Assembly: GCF_001434395.1 (NCBI RefSeq)
Contig: NZ_AZFS01000054.1
Span: 38,521 to 102,520, forward strand
DNA length: 64,000 nucleotides
Reading direction: 5' to 3'
DNA from: Levilactobacillus hammesii DSM 16381
Lineage (GTDB): Bacteria; Bacillota; Bacilli; Lactobacillales; Lactobacillaceae
In this document: one piece after another, positions 9,465 to 18,690 of the stretch
Layout of the letters: every line of letters begins with the position of its first letter
Position numbering within the stretch: position 1 is the first letter of the stretch
Notes under the pieces: model-generated
Databases searched by the model: none
Seen by the model: the letters and a program-made list of their open reading frames with translations, nothing else
Told to the model about the DNA's origin: nothing
Translations under genes and position numbers: made by a program

Positions 9465-10484
9465 TTAGTTGAAGAGCCCTTGGAAGAAGGAAACAACCTT
9501 GTGCCAGATCTGAACGAGAAAGTTTTCTGCTTTTTTAGCATCCGCGCTGTTGGCAAAATCTTTCACATTGGCCATTTTGTTACCAATACTATTGGCCAAA
9601 TTGCTTGCCACATTCGTCACGTTCGTAATGTAAGTTTTGCTAGTCGACACTGGCGCCTGTTGAACTTTACTCAACGCAACCGCAATATTTGTGATTTGTG
9701 TTTGACTCGTCTTGCCGTCAATCCCCTGCTTAGCCAACGCCTTTTCTAGCATGGCTTCGATATCTGACTTGGTTGCCAAATCGTCCCCATTCTGTCGTTG
9801 CTTAGCTAAATCCGAGGAAACTGAGCCCACAGCCGACATCAACTTACCCGGATACTTCTTATCGCTGCTGTTATTATCAATCGCAGGTTGAGTCGCATCC
9901 AGCACACCATTAGCAGCTTGCGTGTTCTCCGAGTTCAGAGTCAAGCCATCAGCTGCTAACGCCTTGTAAACCCCGGTCAGTGCGGATTCACCGGAAACCG
10001 ACTTGTCAGCCGTAACCGTAATAATCACGTCCTTCACCCCGGCCATCGTGGCAACCATGGCATACTGTTGAGAGGTAACTTCCGTAATATTATTACTACC
10101 ATTATAATCAGCGATGTTGACCTTCACACCCGTACCAGGATCGGCTGGTGCTAGTGCCACTGAACTGATCATACTGGCGTCGGTCGTTCCCGCCGAGTTC
10201 AAGTACTTCGCGTAGTCGCTTCCCGTCGCCGTTAATTCGCTATAATTAGATTTAACGCCCAACGCCGAAGCCACGGCGTCCTTATCCTCACTGGCTAAGC
10301 CGGCACCATAGACCACATAGGCCTTGGATAACGCCTTAGTCTGAACAGTACTCCCGCTCGTCGCCGAACTGCTGGTAGCGCTGCTATCCGTTGCTGTCGT
10401 ATCAGCCTGGCCAATCACGCCACCACCAATGCCCACAACTAAAGCAGCCGCAGCTAAGCTCAAAATAATTCGTTTAAATTTCAT
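9465..10484 (-). CDS. Secreted DUF1002 (YpuA-like) protein
   Basis: 339 aa exported protein. Signal peptide MKFKRIILSLAAAALVVGIGG..QAD, a short Ser/Thr-rich stretch, then the DUF1002 fold: YVVYGAGLASEDKDAVASALG, DYAKYLNSAGT, SSVALAPADPGTGV and the VKDVIITVTADKSVSGESALTGVYKA core. A helical C-terminal region of about 100 residues ends in Trp/Phe-rich LVQIWHKVVSFFQGLF. The function of the family is unknown. The ATG at 10484 is preferred to the GTG at 10493, which lies inside the ribosome site. Confidence 0.85.
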   Translation of the reverse strand: MKFKRIILSLAAAALVVGIGGGVIGQADTTATDSSATSSSATSGSTVQTKALSKAYVVYGAGLASEDKDAVASALGVKSNYSELTATGSDYAKYLNSAGTTDASMISSVALAPADPGTGVKVNIADYNGSNNITEVTSQQYAMVATMAGVKDVIITVTADKSVSGESALTGVYKALAADGLTLNSENTQAANGVLDATQPAIDNNSSDKKYPGKLMSAVGSVSSDLAKQRQNGDDLATKSDIEAMLEKALAKQGIDGKTSQTQITNIAVALSKVQQAPVSTSKTYITNVTNVASNLANSIGNKMANVKDFANSADAKKAENFLVQIWHKVVSFFQGLFN

Positions 10485-10530
10485 GGTTTGCACACTCTCT
10501 TCACTTGAATTTAACTTCCCCCGTAAAATC

Positions 10531-10536
10531 AGTATA
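10531..10536 (-). promoter_or_regulatory. Extended -10 element of the DUF1002 gene
   Basis: TGC-TATACT on the minus strand about 45 bases ahead of the start; the -35 is weak. Confidence 0.4.
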
Positions 10537-10596
10537 GCACGCGAAAATCCGTGGTAGCCAAATTCAACGTGACCTTAGAGAATTCTTCAGACTTGC

Positions 10597-11490
10597 TTAC
10601 TGCCAAAAGCGCCGTGCACCGGCGTATTCAGGAGCAAAAGCCGACTTCGCCATGCTGACTTCTTCGACCTTACCACCCGGCTTAGGTGCGTGTAAGATCT
10701 GGCCAGCCCCCGCATACAAACCAACGTGATGGATATCCCCCGTCCCGTGATTGGTAGCGAAGAAGACCAGGTCACCCGCCGTTAATTCTTCGGGAGCAAC
10801 GGGATAACCATTGGCAAATTGATCCTGAGCATCCCGTGGTACCGGAATTCCTAAGGCCCGATGCAGGCCATATACGAAGCCCGAACAGTCGAATCCGGCC
10901 GGCGTGATTCCACCCCAAAGGTAGGGCGTATCAATGAACTGCCGTCCTAACGCCAAGATGCGATCACCGTCGTCAACCCCGTTCACACTCAGCTTGGCGG
11001 CTTCTGCTGGAATCTGACCCGCGCCCAGTGGCGTGACGACCTGAATCCACGTGCTATCTTGGCTGGTCGTCGTCAGAATGGTCCCCATTGGGAGATCTAA
11101 GATGGGCTGCTGATCGGCATCTACCAGCGTCGTTGTTGGCCGCACCAGACGCACCGTCGTGGTTGGATACTCCAACTCAGCATCACTCTTAGTCAGCTGT
11201 GCCATCGGCAGCCATCCTGGATAACCGCGCCGTTCCGACCGGTTGGACTGCCGCGTCACGAAGACGTGTGCCCAATCGCCATCCTGCCGATCTAAAATCA
11301 CACGATCATTAAAGAGGGCCTCCGTCACGATCCCATCATTATCAGCGAGACGCTGCCGATCGGCCGGTTGAAGCGCTGCCAACCAAGCCGTTAGATTACC
11401 ATCCTTCAAGTACGTTTGATCAGTCTTTGTGGCTGCCGTCGGTGCGGACCACACTAATGCCGTGGGAACCTTAATCCGTCGAATCTCCAT
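10597..11490 (-). CDS. SH3-like / NlpC-P60 gamma-D-glutamyl peptidase (YkfC-like)
   Basis: 297 aa. The first 170 residues look like two bacterial SH3-type barrels (VTEALFNDRVILDRQDGDWAHV; GWLPMAQL; STWIQVVTPLGAGQIP), and the C-terminal 120 form an NlpC/P60 cysteine peptidase with Cys in FDCSGFVYGL and His in DIHHVGLYAGAG plus ILHAPKPGG. There is no signal peptide, which fits YkfC-type enzymes that cut gamma-D-Glu-diamino acid bonds of recycled muropeptides in the cytoplasm. A GGAGG site lies 8 bases before the ATG. The DUF1002 gene follows on the same strand but seems to have its own promoter. Confidence 0.85.
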   Translation of the reverse strand: MEIRRIKVPTALVWSAPTAATKTDQTYLKDGNLTAWLAALQPADRQRLADNDGIVTEALFNDRVILDRQDGDWAHVFVTRQSNRSERRGYPGWLPMAQLTKSDAELEYPTTTVRLVRPTTTLVDADQQPILDLPMGTILTTTSQDSTWIQVVTPLGAGQIPAEAAKLSVNGVDDGDRILALGRQFIDTPYLWGGITPAGFDCSGFVYGLHRALGIPVPRDAQDQFANGYPVAPEELTAGDLVFFATNHGTGDIHHVGLYAGAGQILHAPKPGGKVEEVSMAKSAFAPEYAGARRFWQ

Positions 11491-11613
11491 TAAAACCGCC
11501 TCCAGTTTCTTTACCCCAATCTTACCAATAATTCGGGCAACTTACTAGATTGTTCTGAATTTCTTCTCTGACTTCTCTAGCCATTAAACGGTGACTGCAC
11601 CACACCGCTTTTC

Positions 11614-11650
11614 AAAAAAAGCCACACTAGTTGTCCAAACCTAGTGTGGC
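11614..11650 (-). terminator. Terminator of tkt
   Basis: Perfect 10-bp stem GCCACACTAG / CTAGTGTGGC with a T-run on the minus strand. Confidence 0.85.
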
Positions 11651-11684
11651 CGAAGATCCATATATTATAGAAGAAACTTTATCC

Positions 11685-13706
11685 TTAGAGCAAATCCAAG
11701 TACGCTTGTACAACATTTTCAGCCGTGAAACCAGCCATCTCAACGACCGCTGAACCATTACCACTGGCCCCAAAACGTTCTTGCGTTAAGGCCACACCGT
11801 CCAGGCCCACGTAACGGTACCAGCTGGCGCCACTGGCCATTTCAACAGCCACTCGCCGCCGCAAGTGCTTGGGTAGGACGCTCTCTTGGTAATCCGCTGA
11901 CTGTTCACCAAATTTTTCAAAACTAGGAATCGAGACCACCCGAACGTCATGACCAATTTCGGCCAACCGTTGCTGCGCGTCCACAGCCAATTTCACTTCG
12001 GAGCCGGAAGCCAACAGAATTCCCTCAGCCTCATTTTGCGCATCGGTCACCACGTAACCGCCACGCTTTACACCACTGCGAACCTTAGCAGCCGCCTTAG
12101 GTAACGTTGGTAGCCCCTGCCGCGTCAAGATAATCGCCGTTGGATGATCCGTCGAGGCAATGGCTTGTTCCCAAGCCGCTACCGTCTCGTTACCATCTGC
12201 TGGCCGGTATACTGCCAAACCCGGGATTGACCGCAATGCTGCCAACTGTTCAACGGGTTCGTGAGTCGGCCCATCTTCCCCAACGGCCAGAGAATCGTGC
12301 GTAAAGACGTAGATTACTGGTAATTTTTGCAAAGCGGCTAACCGAATAGCAGGCTTCATGTAATCCGAGAAGACAAAGAACGTTGAACCGTAGACCCGTG
12401 TGCCCCCGTGCAAAGCAATCCCATTCATGGCAGCAGCTTCGGCAAACTCACGAACACCGAACCATAAATTTTTGCCGGTAGGGTTGTCACGGCTAAAGCG
12501 GTCTTCATCGGCCACGTTGGTTTTATTTGAACTAAAGAGGTCAGCAGAACCGCCCCACAGATTAGGACAAGCGGCACTCAACCGTTGGAGAATTTCATGA
12601 CCACTAGCCCGTGAAGCCAATGCATCCTTTTTGTAATACGTCGGTAAGCTCTTGGTGTAGTCAGCGGGTAACGTCTGGCTAATTCCCTGAGCAAATTGGG
12701 TGGCCAGCTTAGGTTCAACCTCTGAGTAACGGGTAACCAGGTTAGACCATTCCTGGTGACTTGCCCAGCCACGGGACTTCACCGTGCTTTGGAAACGATC
12801 ACGCACTGCTGTTGGTACCGTGAAGGGATCGTTGTCCCAGTTGTAGAAGTTCCGCGTTGCTGCAAGATCTTCATCATTCAACGGTGCGCCATGAACCTTG
12901 TTGGTCCCCTGGTGAGGGCTCCCAGCACCAATCACCGTCTTCACTTCAATCAGGGTTGGGCCCGATTGGTTGTTCTTGGCGGTGTTAATGGCATCATCGA
13001 TAGCGTCTAAATCATTGCCATCGGCCACCCGCAGATAGTTCCAACCATAGCTTTCAAAGCGGCCCGCCACATCATCATGACAAGCATTGCTTAAGGGACC
13101 ATCCAGTGAAACATCATTTGAATCATACAAAACAATTAATTTATTGAGTTTTAATTGACCGGCAAGACTGGCTGATTCGGCAGCCACGCCTTCCATCAGA
13201 TCCCCATCGCCACAGATGGCGTAAGTATAGTGATCAACCACATTAAACTGATCACGGTTATATTCGGCACCCAGGTGCATCTCAGCCATGGCCATCCCCA
13301 CAGCCATCCCAATGCCTTGACCCAACGGACCGGTCGTAGCGTCAACACCAGGCGTAACCCCATGTTCCGGATGACCAGGCGTCTTACTCCCAATTTGCCG
13401 GAAGTTCATCAGGTCCGACTTGCTCAAAGCAAAACCGCTCAAGTGAAGCAAGCTGTACAGCATGGCCGAACCATGACCGGCGGAAAGAACGAAGCGATCA
13501 CGGTTGAACCACTGTGGGAAGGAAGGATCGATCCGCAAGTGCCGAGAGAATAACACGTATGCCATGGGTGAAACCCCCAAAGGTAACCCAGGATGGCCGG
13601 AACGTGCTCGTGAAATCATGTCCATACTGAGCATTCGGACTGCCGTAACGGCTTGTGTATCAATTTCATCAAAATCTGCTTTTTTAACAACCTGTTCATT
13701 CAACAT
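11685..13706 (-). CDS. tkt: Transketolase
   Basis: Thiamine-diphosphate enzyme of the pentose phosphate pathway that moves two-carbon ketol units between sugar phosphates. 673 aa, close to the usual 660-670. The N-terminal domain shows SGHPGLPLG (substrate/TPP contact), [14 protein letters not shown] and the TPP motif [16 protein letters not shown]; the pyrimidine domain shows [14 protein letters not shown] and [15 protein letters not shown]; the C-terminal domain has the usual [14 protein letters not shown] site sits about 10 bases before the ATG. Its own promoter lies 110 bases upstream, and the next unit on this strand is rbsK. Confidence 0.96.
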   Translation of the reverse strand: MLNEQVVKKADFDEIDTQAVTAVRMLSMDMISRARSGHPGLPLGVSPMAYVLFSRHLRIDPSFPQWFNRDRFVLSAGHGSAMLYSLLHLSGFALSKSDLMNFRQIGSKTPGHPEHGVTPGVDATTGPLGQGIGMAVGMAMAEMHLGAEYNRDQFNVVDHYTYAICGDGDLMEGVAAESASLAGQLKLNKLIVLYDSNDVSLDGPLSNACHDDVAGRFESYGWNYLRVADGNDLDAIDDAINTAKNNQSGPTLIEVKTVIGAGSPHQGTNKVHGAPLNDEDLAATRNFYNWDNDPFTVPTAVRDRFQSTVKSRGWASHQEWSNLVTRYSEVEPKLATQFAQGISQTLPADYTKSLPTYYKKDALASRASGHEILQRLSAACPNLWGGSADLFSSNKTNVADEDRFSRDNPTGKNLWFGVREFAEAAAMNGIALHGGTRVYGSTFFVFSDYMKPAIRLAALQKLPVIYVFTHDSLAVGEDGPTHEPVEQLAALRSIPGLAVYRPADGNETVAAWEQAIASTDHPTAIILTRQGLPTLPKAAAKVRSGVKRGGYVVTDAQNEAEGILLASGSEVKLAVDAQQRLAEIGHDVRVVSIPSFEKFGEQSADYQESVLPKHLRRRVAVEMASGASWYRYVGLDGVALTQERFGASGNGSAVVEMAGFTAENVVQAYLDLL

Positions 13707-13819
13707 TAGTAAATAACCTCACTTTGAGCGGCCGGACCATTCACGGCTGCTATTTTTGTTTGGCGCATGCATTCGTTGATTTAATCGATATCGTCAACGG
13801 CATCTCCTTGACTTTTCTA

Positions 13820-13848
13820 ACTATACCAATTCAACTCAAATAGTGCAA
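13820..13848 (-). promoter_or_regulatory. Promoter of tkt
   Basis: Minus-strand TTGCAC (13843-13848), 17-base spacer ending TGG, TATAGT (13820-13825). The leader to the ATG is about 110 bases. Confidence 0.65.
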
Positions 13849-13951
13849 CCCCTCTTTTATAAGTTATTCTAGCGGCGTTTATAATATCAAGATGTCTGTA
13901 TTATCAAATATACCGATTTGTTGATGTTGCAACCGGTTGTCTCAAAAGTGT

Positions 13952-13994
13952 AAAAAAAAAGCAATCTTTTCCGAAAATTTCGGAAAAGATTGCC
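13952..13994 (-). terminator. Terminator of rbsK
   Basis: A 14-bp stem (GCAATCTTTTCCGA / TCGGAAAAGATTGC) followed on the minus strand by nine T's. With the tkt promoter and leader this accounts for most of the 313-base interval 13707-14019. Confidence 0.9.
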
Positions 13995-14019
13995 AAGTTA
14001 ATTGATATTTTCAGAAAGC

Positions 14020-14940
14020 TTACTTTTTGCTAGCAGCGATGATTTCATCGTAAGTTGGGATAGATGGCATAGCACCTAAACCTTGCACCGTCAATGAACT
14101 AGCACGTTGCGCAAAGGTCAAAGCAGATTCCACGTTGCTCAAGTCGCTCTTCAATTGTGAGCTTAAAGCCCCAATGAACGTGTCACCAGCGGCAGTCGTG
14201 TCGACGGCCTTTACCTTGAAAGCTGACACAAAGCCAGATTCTTTTTCAGTGGCATAGTAGGCACCCTTGCTCCCAACCGTGATGATCAGGTTCTTGGCAC
14301 CCATTTCGCGGAATTTTTCCGCGTTAGCGTCCATGGAAGCGCGGTCAGTGACTTCAATCCCAGTCAAAACGGCACTTTCCGTTTCGTTAGGAACCACTAA
14401 ATCAGTCACCTTCAAGATAGCTGGGTCAATCTTAGCAGCTGGCGCTGGGTTTAAGATCGTCGTGACGCCATGTTGCTTGGCAACCGTAAAGGCAGCCAAA
14501 GTTGCAGCTTGTGGCGTTTCAAATTGGGCAATCAAGAAGTCGGCCTTAGCAATGTCATCTTCGACAGCTAAAACTTCAGCCTCCTTGATCTGTTGGTTAG
14601 ATCCCCCGTAGACCAAGATACTGTTTTGGCCTTCTTCATCCAATAAGATGAAGGCAGAACCGGTACCAACCGTCTTATCGGTCACGATGGCACTCGTATC
14701 GATCTTATCTTCTTGCAGAGATTCAACCATGAAGCGACCAGCATCGTCGTTACCAACTTTACCGATGAAGCGCGTTTCAGCGCCAGCACGGGCTGCTGCA
14801 ACGGCTTGGTTCGCACCCTTACCACCAGCGGCACTACTCTTGTTTTCAGTTGACAGCGTTTCACCCGGTAAAGGCATCCGGGGAACCCGTAAGGTTGTAT
14901 CCACGTTGAGACTTCCAAGAACAGTTACTTTGTTTGCCAT
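14020..14940 (-). CDS. rbsK: Ribokinase
   Basis: PfkB-family kinase of 306 aa that phosphorylates ribose to ribose 5-phosphate. Signature 1 is GGKGANQAVAAARAG (about residues 40-54) and signature 2, with the catalytic Asp, is VDTTAAGDTFIGAL (about 246-260); the N-terminus MANKVTVLGSLNVDTTL is typical. Upstream in-frame codons exist, but the ATG at 14940 gives this N-terminus. A perfect palindromic operator lies 34 bases upstream and rbsR is adjacent on the same strand. No ribose permease or pyranase (rbsD/rbsU) gene is seen in the window. Confidence 0.94.
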   Translation of the reverse strand: MANKVTVLGSLNVDTTLRVPRMPLPGETLSTENKSSAAGGKGANQAVAAARAGAETRFIGKVGNDDAGRFMVESLQEDKIDTSAIVTDKTVGTGSAFILLDEEGQNSILVYGGSNQQIKEAEVLAVEDDIAKADFLIAQFETPQAATLAAFTVAKQHGVTTILNPAPAAKIDPAILKVTDLVVPNETESAVLTGIEVTDRASMDANAEKFREMGAKNLIITVGSKGAYYATEKESGFVSAFKVKAVDTTAAGDTFIGALSSQLKSDLSNVESALTFAQRASSLTVQGLGAMPSIPTYDEIIAASKK

Positions 14941-14973
14941 AATTAACTTCCACTCCTTAACCATTTATCCGTT

Positions 14974-14989
14974 CGTAAAACGTTTTACG
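14974..14989. promoter_or_regulatory. Perfect 16-bp palindromic operator, probable RbsR site
   Basis: CGTAAAACGTTTTACG, centred on CG as LacI-family operators are, lies between rbsK and the rbsR stop. The adjacent LacI-type gene is the obvious candidate to bind it, with ribose or ribose phosphate as effector by analogy with RbsR. Confidence 0.7.
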
Positions 14990-15103
14990 TATTACCGACA
15001 CACCCGGCAACCCGTTTCAGATTACTACTAGCGTATCATGATTCGAAAAGGCTTACAAGTAAAACTTGAAATTTTTTTCAGATAATTTTTAACATTTGCT
15101 GGT

Positions 15104-16114
15104 TTATTTACTTACCGGCGCCGTGCTTTCTCGCTGCTGCAACTCGACGGGCAATTCAACCGTTTGCGGCGCCAATTGCCGCTTTTGAATCCGATTGATC
15201 AGTAACGTGGTTGCTTGCTCACCCATGGTCACCACTGGCTGGTGCACGGTACTGAGCTTGGGCACAACATAATCGTCCAAATCAATGTCATCATAACCCA
15301 ACACTGAGATGTCCTCCGGCACCCGTACGCCCTGTTCATGTAGGCCACGGATTAAGCCCAAGGCCATTTCATCGTTGACCGCGAACACAGCCGTTGGTGC
15401 CTGCTTAATCACGGCCGCCGTTGCCTGATAACCGCCCAACTTAGTCATCGGGGAGATAATGTACGCTTCATCGGGAAGCGCAACTCCCGCCTGCGCTAAA
15501 TGATGCTTAAAGCCTTCCAGTCGAACGACCAAATTATCGGTGGGATTCGCCGGCATCACGACCGCAATCTTGCGGTGCCCTAAAGATAGCAGATACTCTG
15601 CCGCAATCTGGCCACCTCGTTGATCGTCAATCCGCACACTATCCAGACTGGGACCGCCGTTTTGATCAATTAGCAGGTATGGAATGCCATTCTTCTTTAG
15701 GATATTATCAATGGCATCCACCGTGATTGACGAACTGGCGATAATCAACCCATCCACGGCCCGTTTGATCAATTCTTGCAGGTAATAACCTTCTAGGTCC
15801 TCATCGTAATTGGCCCCAAAGATCAGCGGAATAAAGTGCCGATCACGACTGGTTGATTGCACTCCCTTAATAAACATACTGAAAAAGGGGTTCCCCAAAT
15901 TGGGCACAATAACCCCAATCGTCTGCGCCGAGCGCATAATTAAGTTCCGAGCATTGAAGTCAGGCACGTAACCCATCTCTTCTTGGAGTTGATGCACACG
16001 GGTGCGCGTATCAATGCTGAATCGCTCACCCTTCCCATTTAAAATCTGCGAAACCGTGGTGACTGAAACCCCGGCGGCTTCTGCCAGGTCTCGAATTGTT
16101 ACTTTCCGTGTCAT
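15104..16114 (-). CDS. rbsR: LacI-family transcriptional regulator, probable ribose repressor
   Basis: 336 aa with the LacI helix-turn-helix at the N-terminus (VTIRDLAEAAGVSVTTVSQILN), the hinge region (YVPDFNARNLIM) and a periplasmic-binding-type effector domain (IGVIVPNLGNPFFSMFIKG; FAVNDEMALGLIRGL; VLGYDDIDLDDYVVPKLSTV). The ATG at 16114 is 5 bases after GGAGG; a GTG 4 codons earlier overlaps that site. Its position directly upstream of rbsK, with a palindromic operator between, supports RbsR, although the sugar specificity is inferred from context only. Confidence 0.88.
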   Translation of the reverse strand: MTRKVTIRDLAEAAGVSVTTVSQILNGKGERFSIDTRTRVHQLQEEMGYVPDFNARNLIMRSAQTIGVIVPNLGNPFFSMFIKGVQSTSRDRHFIPLIFGANYDEDLEGYYLQELIKRAVDGLIIASSSITVDAIDNILKKNGIPYLLIDQNGGPSLDSVRIDDQRGGQIAAEYLLSLGHRKIAVVMPANPTDNLVVRLEGFKHHLAQAGVALPDEAYIISPMTKLGGYQATAAVIKQAPTAVFAVNDEMALGLIRGLHEQGVRVPEDISVLGYDDIDLDDYVVPKLSTVHQPVVTMGEQATTLLINRIQKRQLAPQTVELPVELQQRESTAPVSK

Positions 16115-16422
16115 AGCATCCTCCACACCAATCTGTCTAAGTCTCTAACGTATGTGATCAGTTCCCTCTTTCAAGATCCGCCACACACGACTAACTTGAT
16201 TATACCCTATCACCGCCATCATTTGCTGAACAATTTTCGTTATTTATCATAATTGCATTCGTTATTGAAAAAATTATGAGGAATAACACCGGTGACATTT
16301 GGGTTTTAACAGTCAATTAACTAATCAGTCACGCGTTCTTTTCAAAAAGCGTAGTCGCTTGAAAGCTAAATAAAAAGACTAACGGCGAGTATCTCCACTC
16401 GTAGGTTAGTCTTCAGATTGTC
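16115..16422. other. Interval between rbsR and the aldo/keto reductase
   Basis: Contains a perfect minus-strand -10 TATAAT for rbsR (16199-16204, poor -35) and the terminator of the murQ unit at its right end. Nothing else recognised. Confidence 0.5.
16371..16412 (-). terminator. Terminator of the murQ-aldo/keto reductase unit
   Basis: Long imperfect stem AGACTAAC..CGAGT / ACTCG..GTTAGTCT followed by T's on the minus strand. Confidence 0.75.
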
Positions 16423-17412
16423 CTACGCCTTTAAAATCCGGTCGATGGCTTGTAACTCTTCATCGTCGAATTCGAGGTTTTGAACGGCTTTTACGTTTTC
16501 ATATAAATGTTCAGGTTTGGAAGCACCGGTGATGACACTGGTAATCACGGGATTGTGCAGTAACCAAGCCAAGGCCATGTGCGATAACTTCTGGCCGCGG
16601 CTGTGTGCAATTTTGTTCAGTCCTTGCAATTTTTGCAGCATCTTATCCCGACCTTCATCCAGGATAAATTCACTGGACCAATGGATGTCAACATCTTCAG
16701 GAATCCCGTCCAAATACTTGTCGGTTAACAAGCCTTCGCACAGTGGCCCGTACGCGATCGCACCAGCGTTGTTCTTCTGCAACATCTCAAAGAGGCCATC
16801 ATCGTTCGCCGTTTGATTCAACATGTTGTAGGACACTTGATCCACAACGAATGGTGTGTGCAGATCCTTAAAGATCTTGATCATCGCTTCAGCCTGAGGT
16901 GCCGTGTAGTTGGAAATTCCCACGTAGAGCGTCTTTCCTTGGCGTACCATGTCGTCCAAAGCCACGGCCGTTTCCTCTGGTGACGTTTCTGCATCGTAAC
17001 GGTGACTGTAGAAAATGTCCACGTAGTCCAACCCCATGCACTTCAGGGATCGGTCTAGTGACGCCATCAGCGCCTTGCGAGAGCTCATTTGTCCATAAGG
17101 CCCAGGCCACATGTGGAAACCAGCCTTACTACTAATAACCAGTTCGTCACGGTAAGGCTTCAATTCGCGTTCCAGAACTTCACCAAAAAGACGTTCTGCT
17201 TCGTAGGAACCCGGCCCGTAGTTAGCCGCCAGGTCAAAACTAAAGATACCGGCGTCAAACGCCTTTAAGATAATATCACGGGTATCACCATAGTTCGCGT
17301 GTTCCCCGTATTTGTGCCACATCCCAAAAGAAATGGCTGGTAATTGAAAACCAGTATTTCCGGCGCGCCGCACTGGAATCTTTTCATAACGATGTTCATC
17401 TGCTAAATACAT
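16423..17412 (-). CDS. Aldo/keto reductase (YghZ / glyceraldehyde-3-phosphate reductase type)
   Basis: 329 aa NADPH-dependent TIM-barrel reductase. Catalytic positions are visible: Asp and Tyr in FSFDLAANYGPG, Lys in VISSKAGFHMWPGPYG, His in DIFYSHRYD; ITGASKPEHLYENV near the C-terminus is the cofactor-phosphate site. The GPG after the active-site Tyr and the WPGPYG loop are typical of the YghZ (AKR14) group, which reduces L-glyceraldehyde 3-phosphate or methylglyoxal. ATG 17412 is 9 bases after AAGGA; the ATG at 17421 is too close. It lies 71 bases after murQ with no terminator between, so it is probably cotranscribed. Confidence 0.88.
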   Translation of the reverse strand: MYLADEHRYEKIPVRRAGNTGFQLPAISFGMWHKYGEHANYGDTRDIILKAFDAGIFSFDLAANYGPGSYEAERLFGEVLERELKPYRDELVISSKAGFHMWPGPYGQMSSRKALMASLDRSLKCMGLDYVDIFYSHRYDAETSPEETAVALDDMVRQGKTLYVGISNYTAPQAEAMIKIFKDLHTPFVVDQVSYNMLNQTANDDGLFEMLQKNNAGAIAYGPLCEGLLTDKYLDGIPEDVDIHWSSEFILDEGRDKMLQKLQGLNKIAHSRGQKLSHMALAWLLHNPVITSVITGASKPEHLYENVKAVQNLEFDDEELQAIDRILKA

Positions 17413-17483
17413 TTGCCACATTCCTTCCCTTTATGCCTCCTTACGAGTATAAAGGAATTGGTGTGGACCAGTCAAGTTTTGCG

Positions 17484-18398
17484 TTAGGCATGCTGCACGT
17501 CGTCACTCAACTTAACGGCCTGAGAAACGTGACCGCCAGTCGCATCCAACAGCTTCTTGGCTTCGGCAATGGTCCCCTTGGTTTCAATCAGAACAATCGC
17601 CAACGGCACATTATTTCCAGCCCGATCCAAGGCCCGTTCTGCCGCCAAGGTTGACGTCTGAGTCGCCTCAGCAATGATCTTCTTGGCCCGTTCAAAGGTT
17701 TTGCCATTGGTTGGCACCACGTTGATCATCAGGTTTTGATAGACCTTACCCGACTTGACCATGATCCCCGTCGACAGCATGTTGAGTACCATCTTTTCTG
17801 CCGTCCCCGCTTTCAGCAGCGTCGCCCCGGTAATCACTTCGGGCCCAACTACTGGCGTAATGGGATAGTCGGCAAGCTGGGCTAGTGGACTGTCCTCGAT
17901 ACAGGAAAAACCGATGCCGGTCGCGCCATGAGCCTGAGCAAACTTCAAGGCAGCTACCGTATAGGGGGTCTGACCTGAAGCCGCACTGGCGACCACCACG
18001 TCGTTCGCAGTGAGTTGAACCGCGGCGAGGTCGTCTTGGGCTAACTCCGGCGAGTCTTCCACGGAAGGCAACGTGTGCGTCAACGCCTGATTACCCCCCG
18101 CAATCAAGCCAAACGTCTGCTTTTCCGTTAAACCATAAGTGGGTTGGAGCTCAGTCGCGTCAATCACACCTAGCCGGCCGGAAGTCCCCGCGCCCACATA
18201 GATCAAACGCCCGCCCTGGTCAAACTTGGGATAGGCCGCATCAATGGCTGCCGCAATTTGAGGCAATTGCTTTTGGACAGCTCGTGCTACCCGGTGATCT
18301 TCCCGATTGATGGTGCCGACCATCTCCAACGTTGACTCGCGGTCAATGTGTGTTGACCGGTGATTTCTCTGTTCTGTAAGTAAGTCATCAAATTGCAT
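17484..18398 (-). CDS. murQ: N-acetylmuramic acid 6-phosphate etherase
   Basis: Removes D-lactate from MurNAc 6-phosphate to give GlcNAc 6-phosphate, a step in wall recycling and MurNAc use. 304 aa with a single SIS domain: GGRLIYVGAGTSGRLGVIDATELQPT (substrate site), FGLIAGG, VEDSPELAQDD, VVASAASGQTPYTVAAL, VGPEVITGATLLKAGTAEK and MINVVPTNGKTFERA are all family features. GGAGG lies 8 bases before the ATG at 18398. No MurP-type PTS or MurR regulator is adjacent, but the promoter carries a cre site and a separate inverted repeat. Confidence 0.95.
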   Translation of the reverse strand: MQFDDLLTEQRNHRSTHIDRESTLEMVGTINREDHRVARAVQKQLPQIAAAIDAAYPKFDQGGRLIYVGAGTSGRLGVIDATELQPTYGLTEKQTFGLIAGGNQALTHTLPSVEDSPELAQDDLAAVQLTANDVVVASAASGQTPYTVAALKFAQAHGATGIGFSCIEDSPLAQLADYPITPVVGPEVITGATLLKAGTAEKMVLNMLSTGIMVKSGKVYQNLMINVVPTNGKTFERAKKIIAEATQTSTLAAERALDRAGNNVPLAIVLIETKGTIAEAKKLLDATGGHVSQAVKLSDDVQHA

Positions 18399-18437
18399 GG
18401 TGTTGACCTCCAACTTTCATTAGACTTGTCAAAATTA

Positions 18438-18452
18438 TGTATTCGCTTTCAT
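18438..18452 (-). promoter_or_regulatory. Catabolite-response element (CcpA site) downstream of the murQ promoter
   Basis: Read on the minus strand, ATGAAAGCGAATACA fits the cre consensus WTGNAANCGNWNNCW at every position. It starts about 13 bases after the -10, where CcpA binding normally represses. Confidence 0.7.
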
Positions 18453-18465
18453 AGTGACTACTCTA

Positions 18466-18494
18466 GGTATAACATGTTTCATACATAATTTCAA
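18466..18494 (-). promoter_or_regulatory. Promoter of murQ
   Basis: TTGAAA (18489-18494), 17-base spacer, TATACC (18466-18471) on the minus strand, between an upstream inverted repeat and a downstream cre site. Confidence 0.6.
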
Positions 18495-18495
18495 T

Positions 18496-18523
18496 TGTGA
18501 ATATTAGCCCTCCAATATTCACA
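18496..18523. repeat. Inverted repeat just upstream of the murQ -35, candidate regulator site
   Basis: TGTGAATATT and AATATTCACA (10-bp perfect arms, 8-base centre). It ends one base from the -35, a position usual for an activator. Confidence 0.6.
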
Positions 18524-18690
18524 GTAATTTCCAGCGCTTGTAAATTGAATTCCTTAATTGAACTTTTAAAGGCGCTATCAGCCTTAGCCTCGGGCCAGCT
18601 GTGAAATTTTTTCAAAAGATTGAAAAATAAATGAGACCATTCTCGCAAAAATTTCGTTAGTAATTAGTAAGGCACTCAATTTTTCACGCC

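Noticed and set aside
18496..18523. Classical Crp or Fnr binding site
   Set aside because: The TGTGA/TCACA half sites are 18 bases apart instead of 6, so it is not a standard Crp site.
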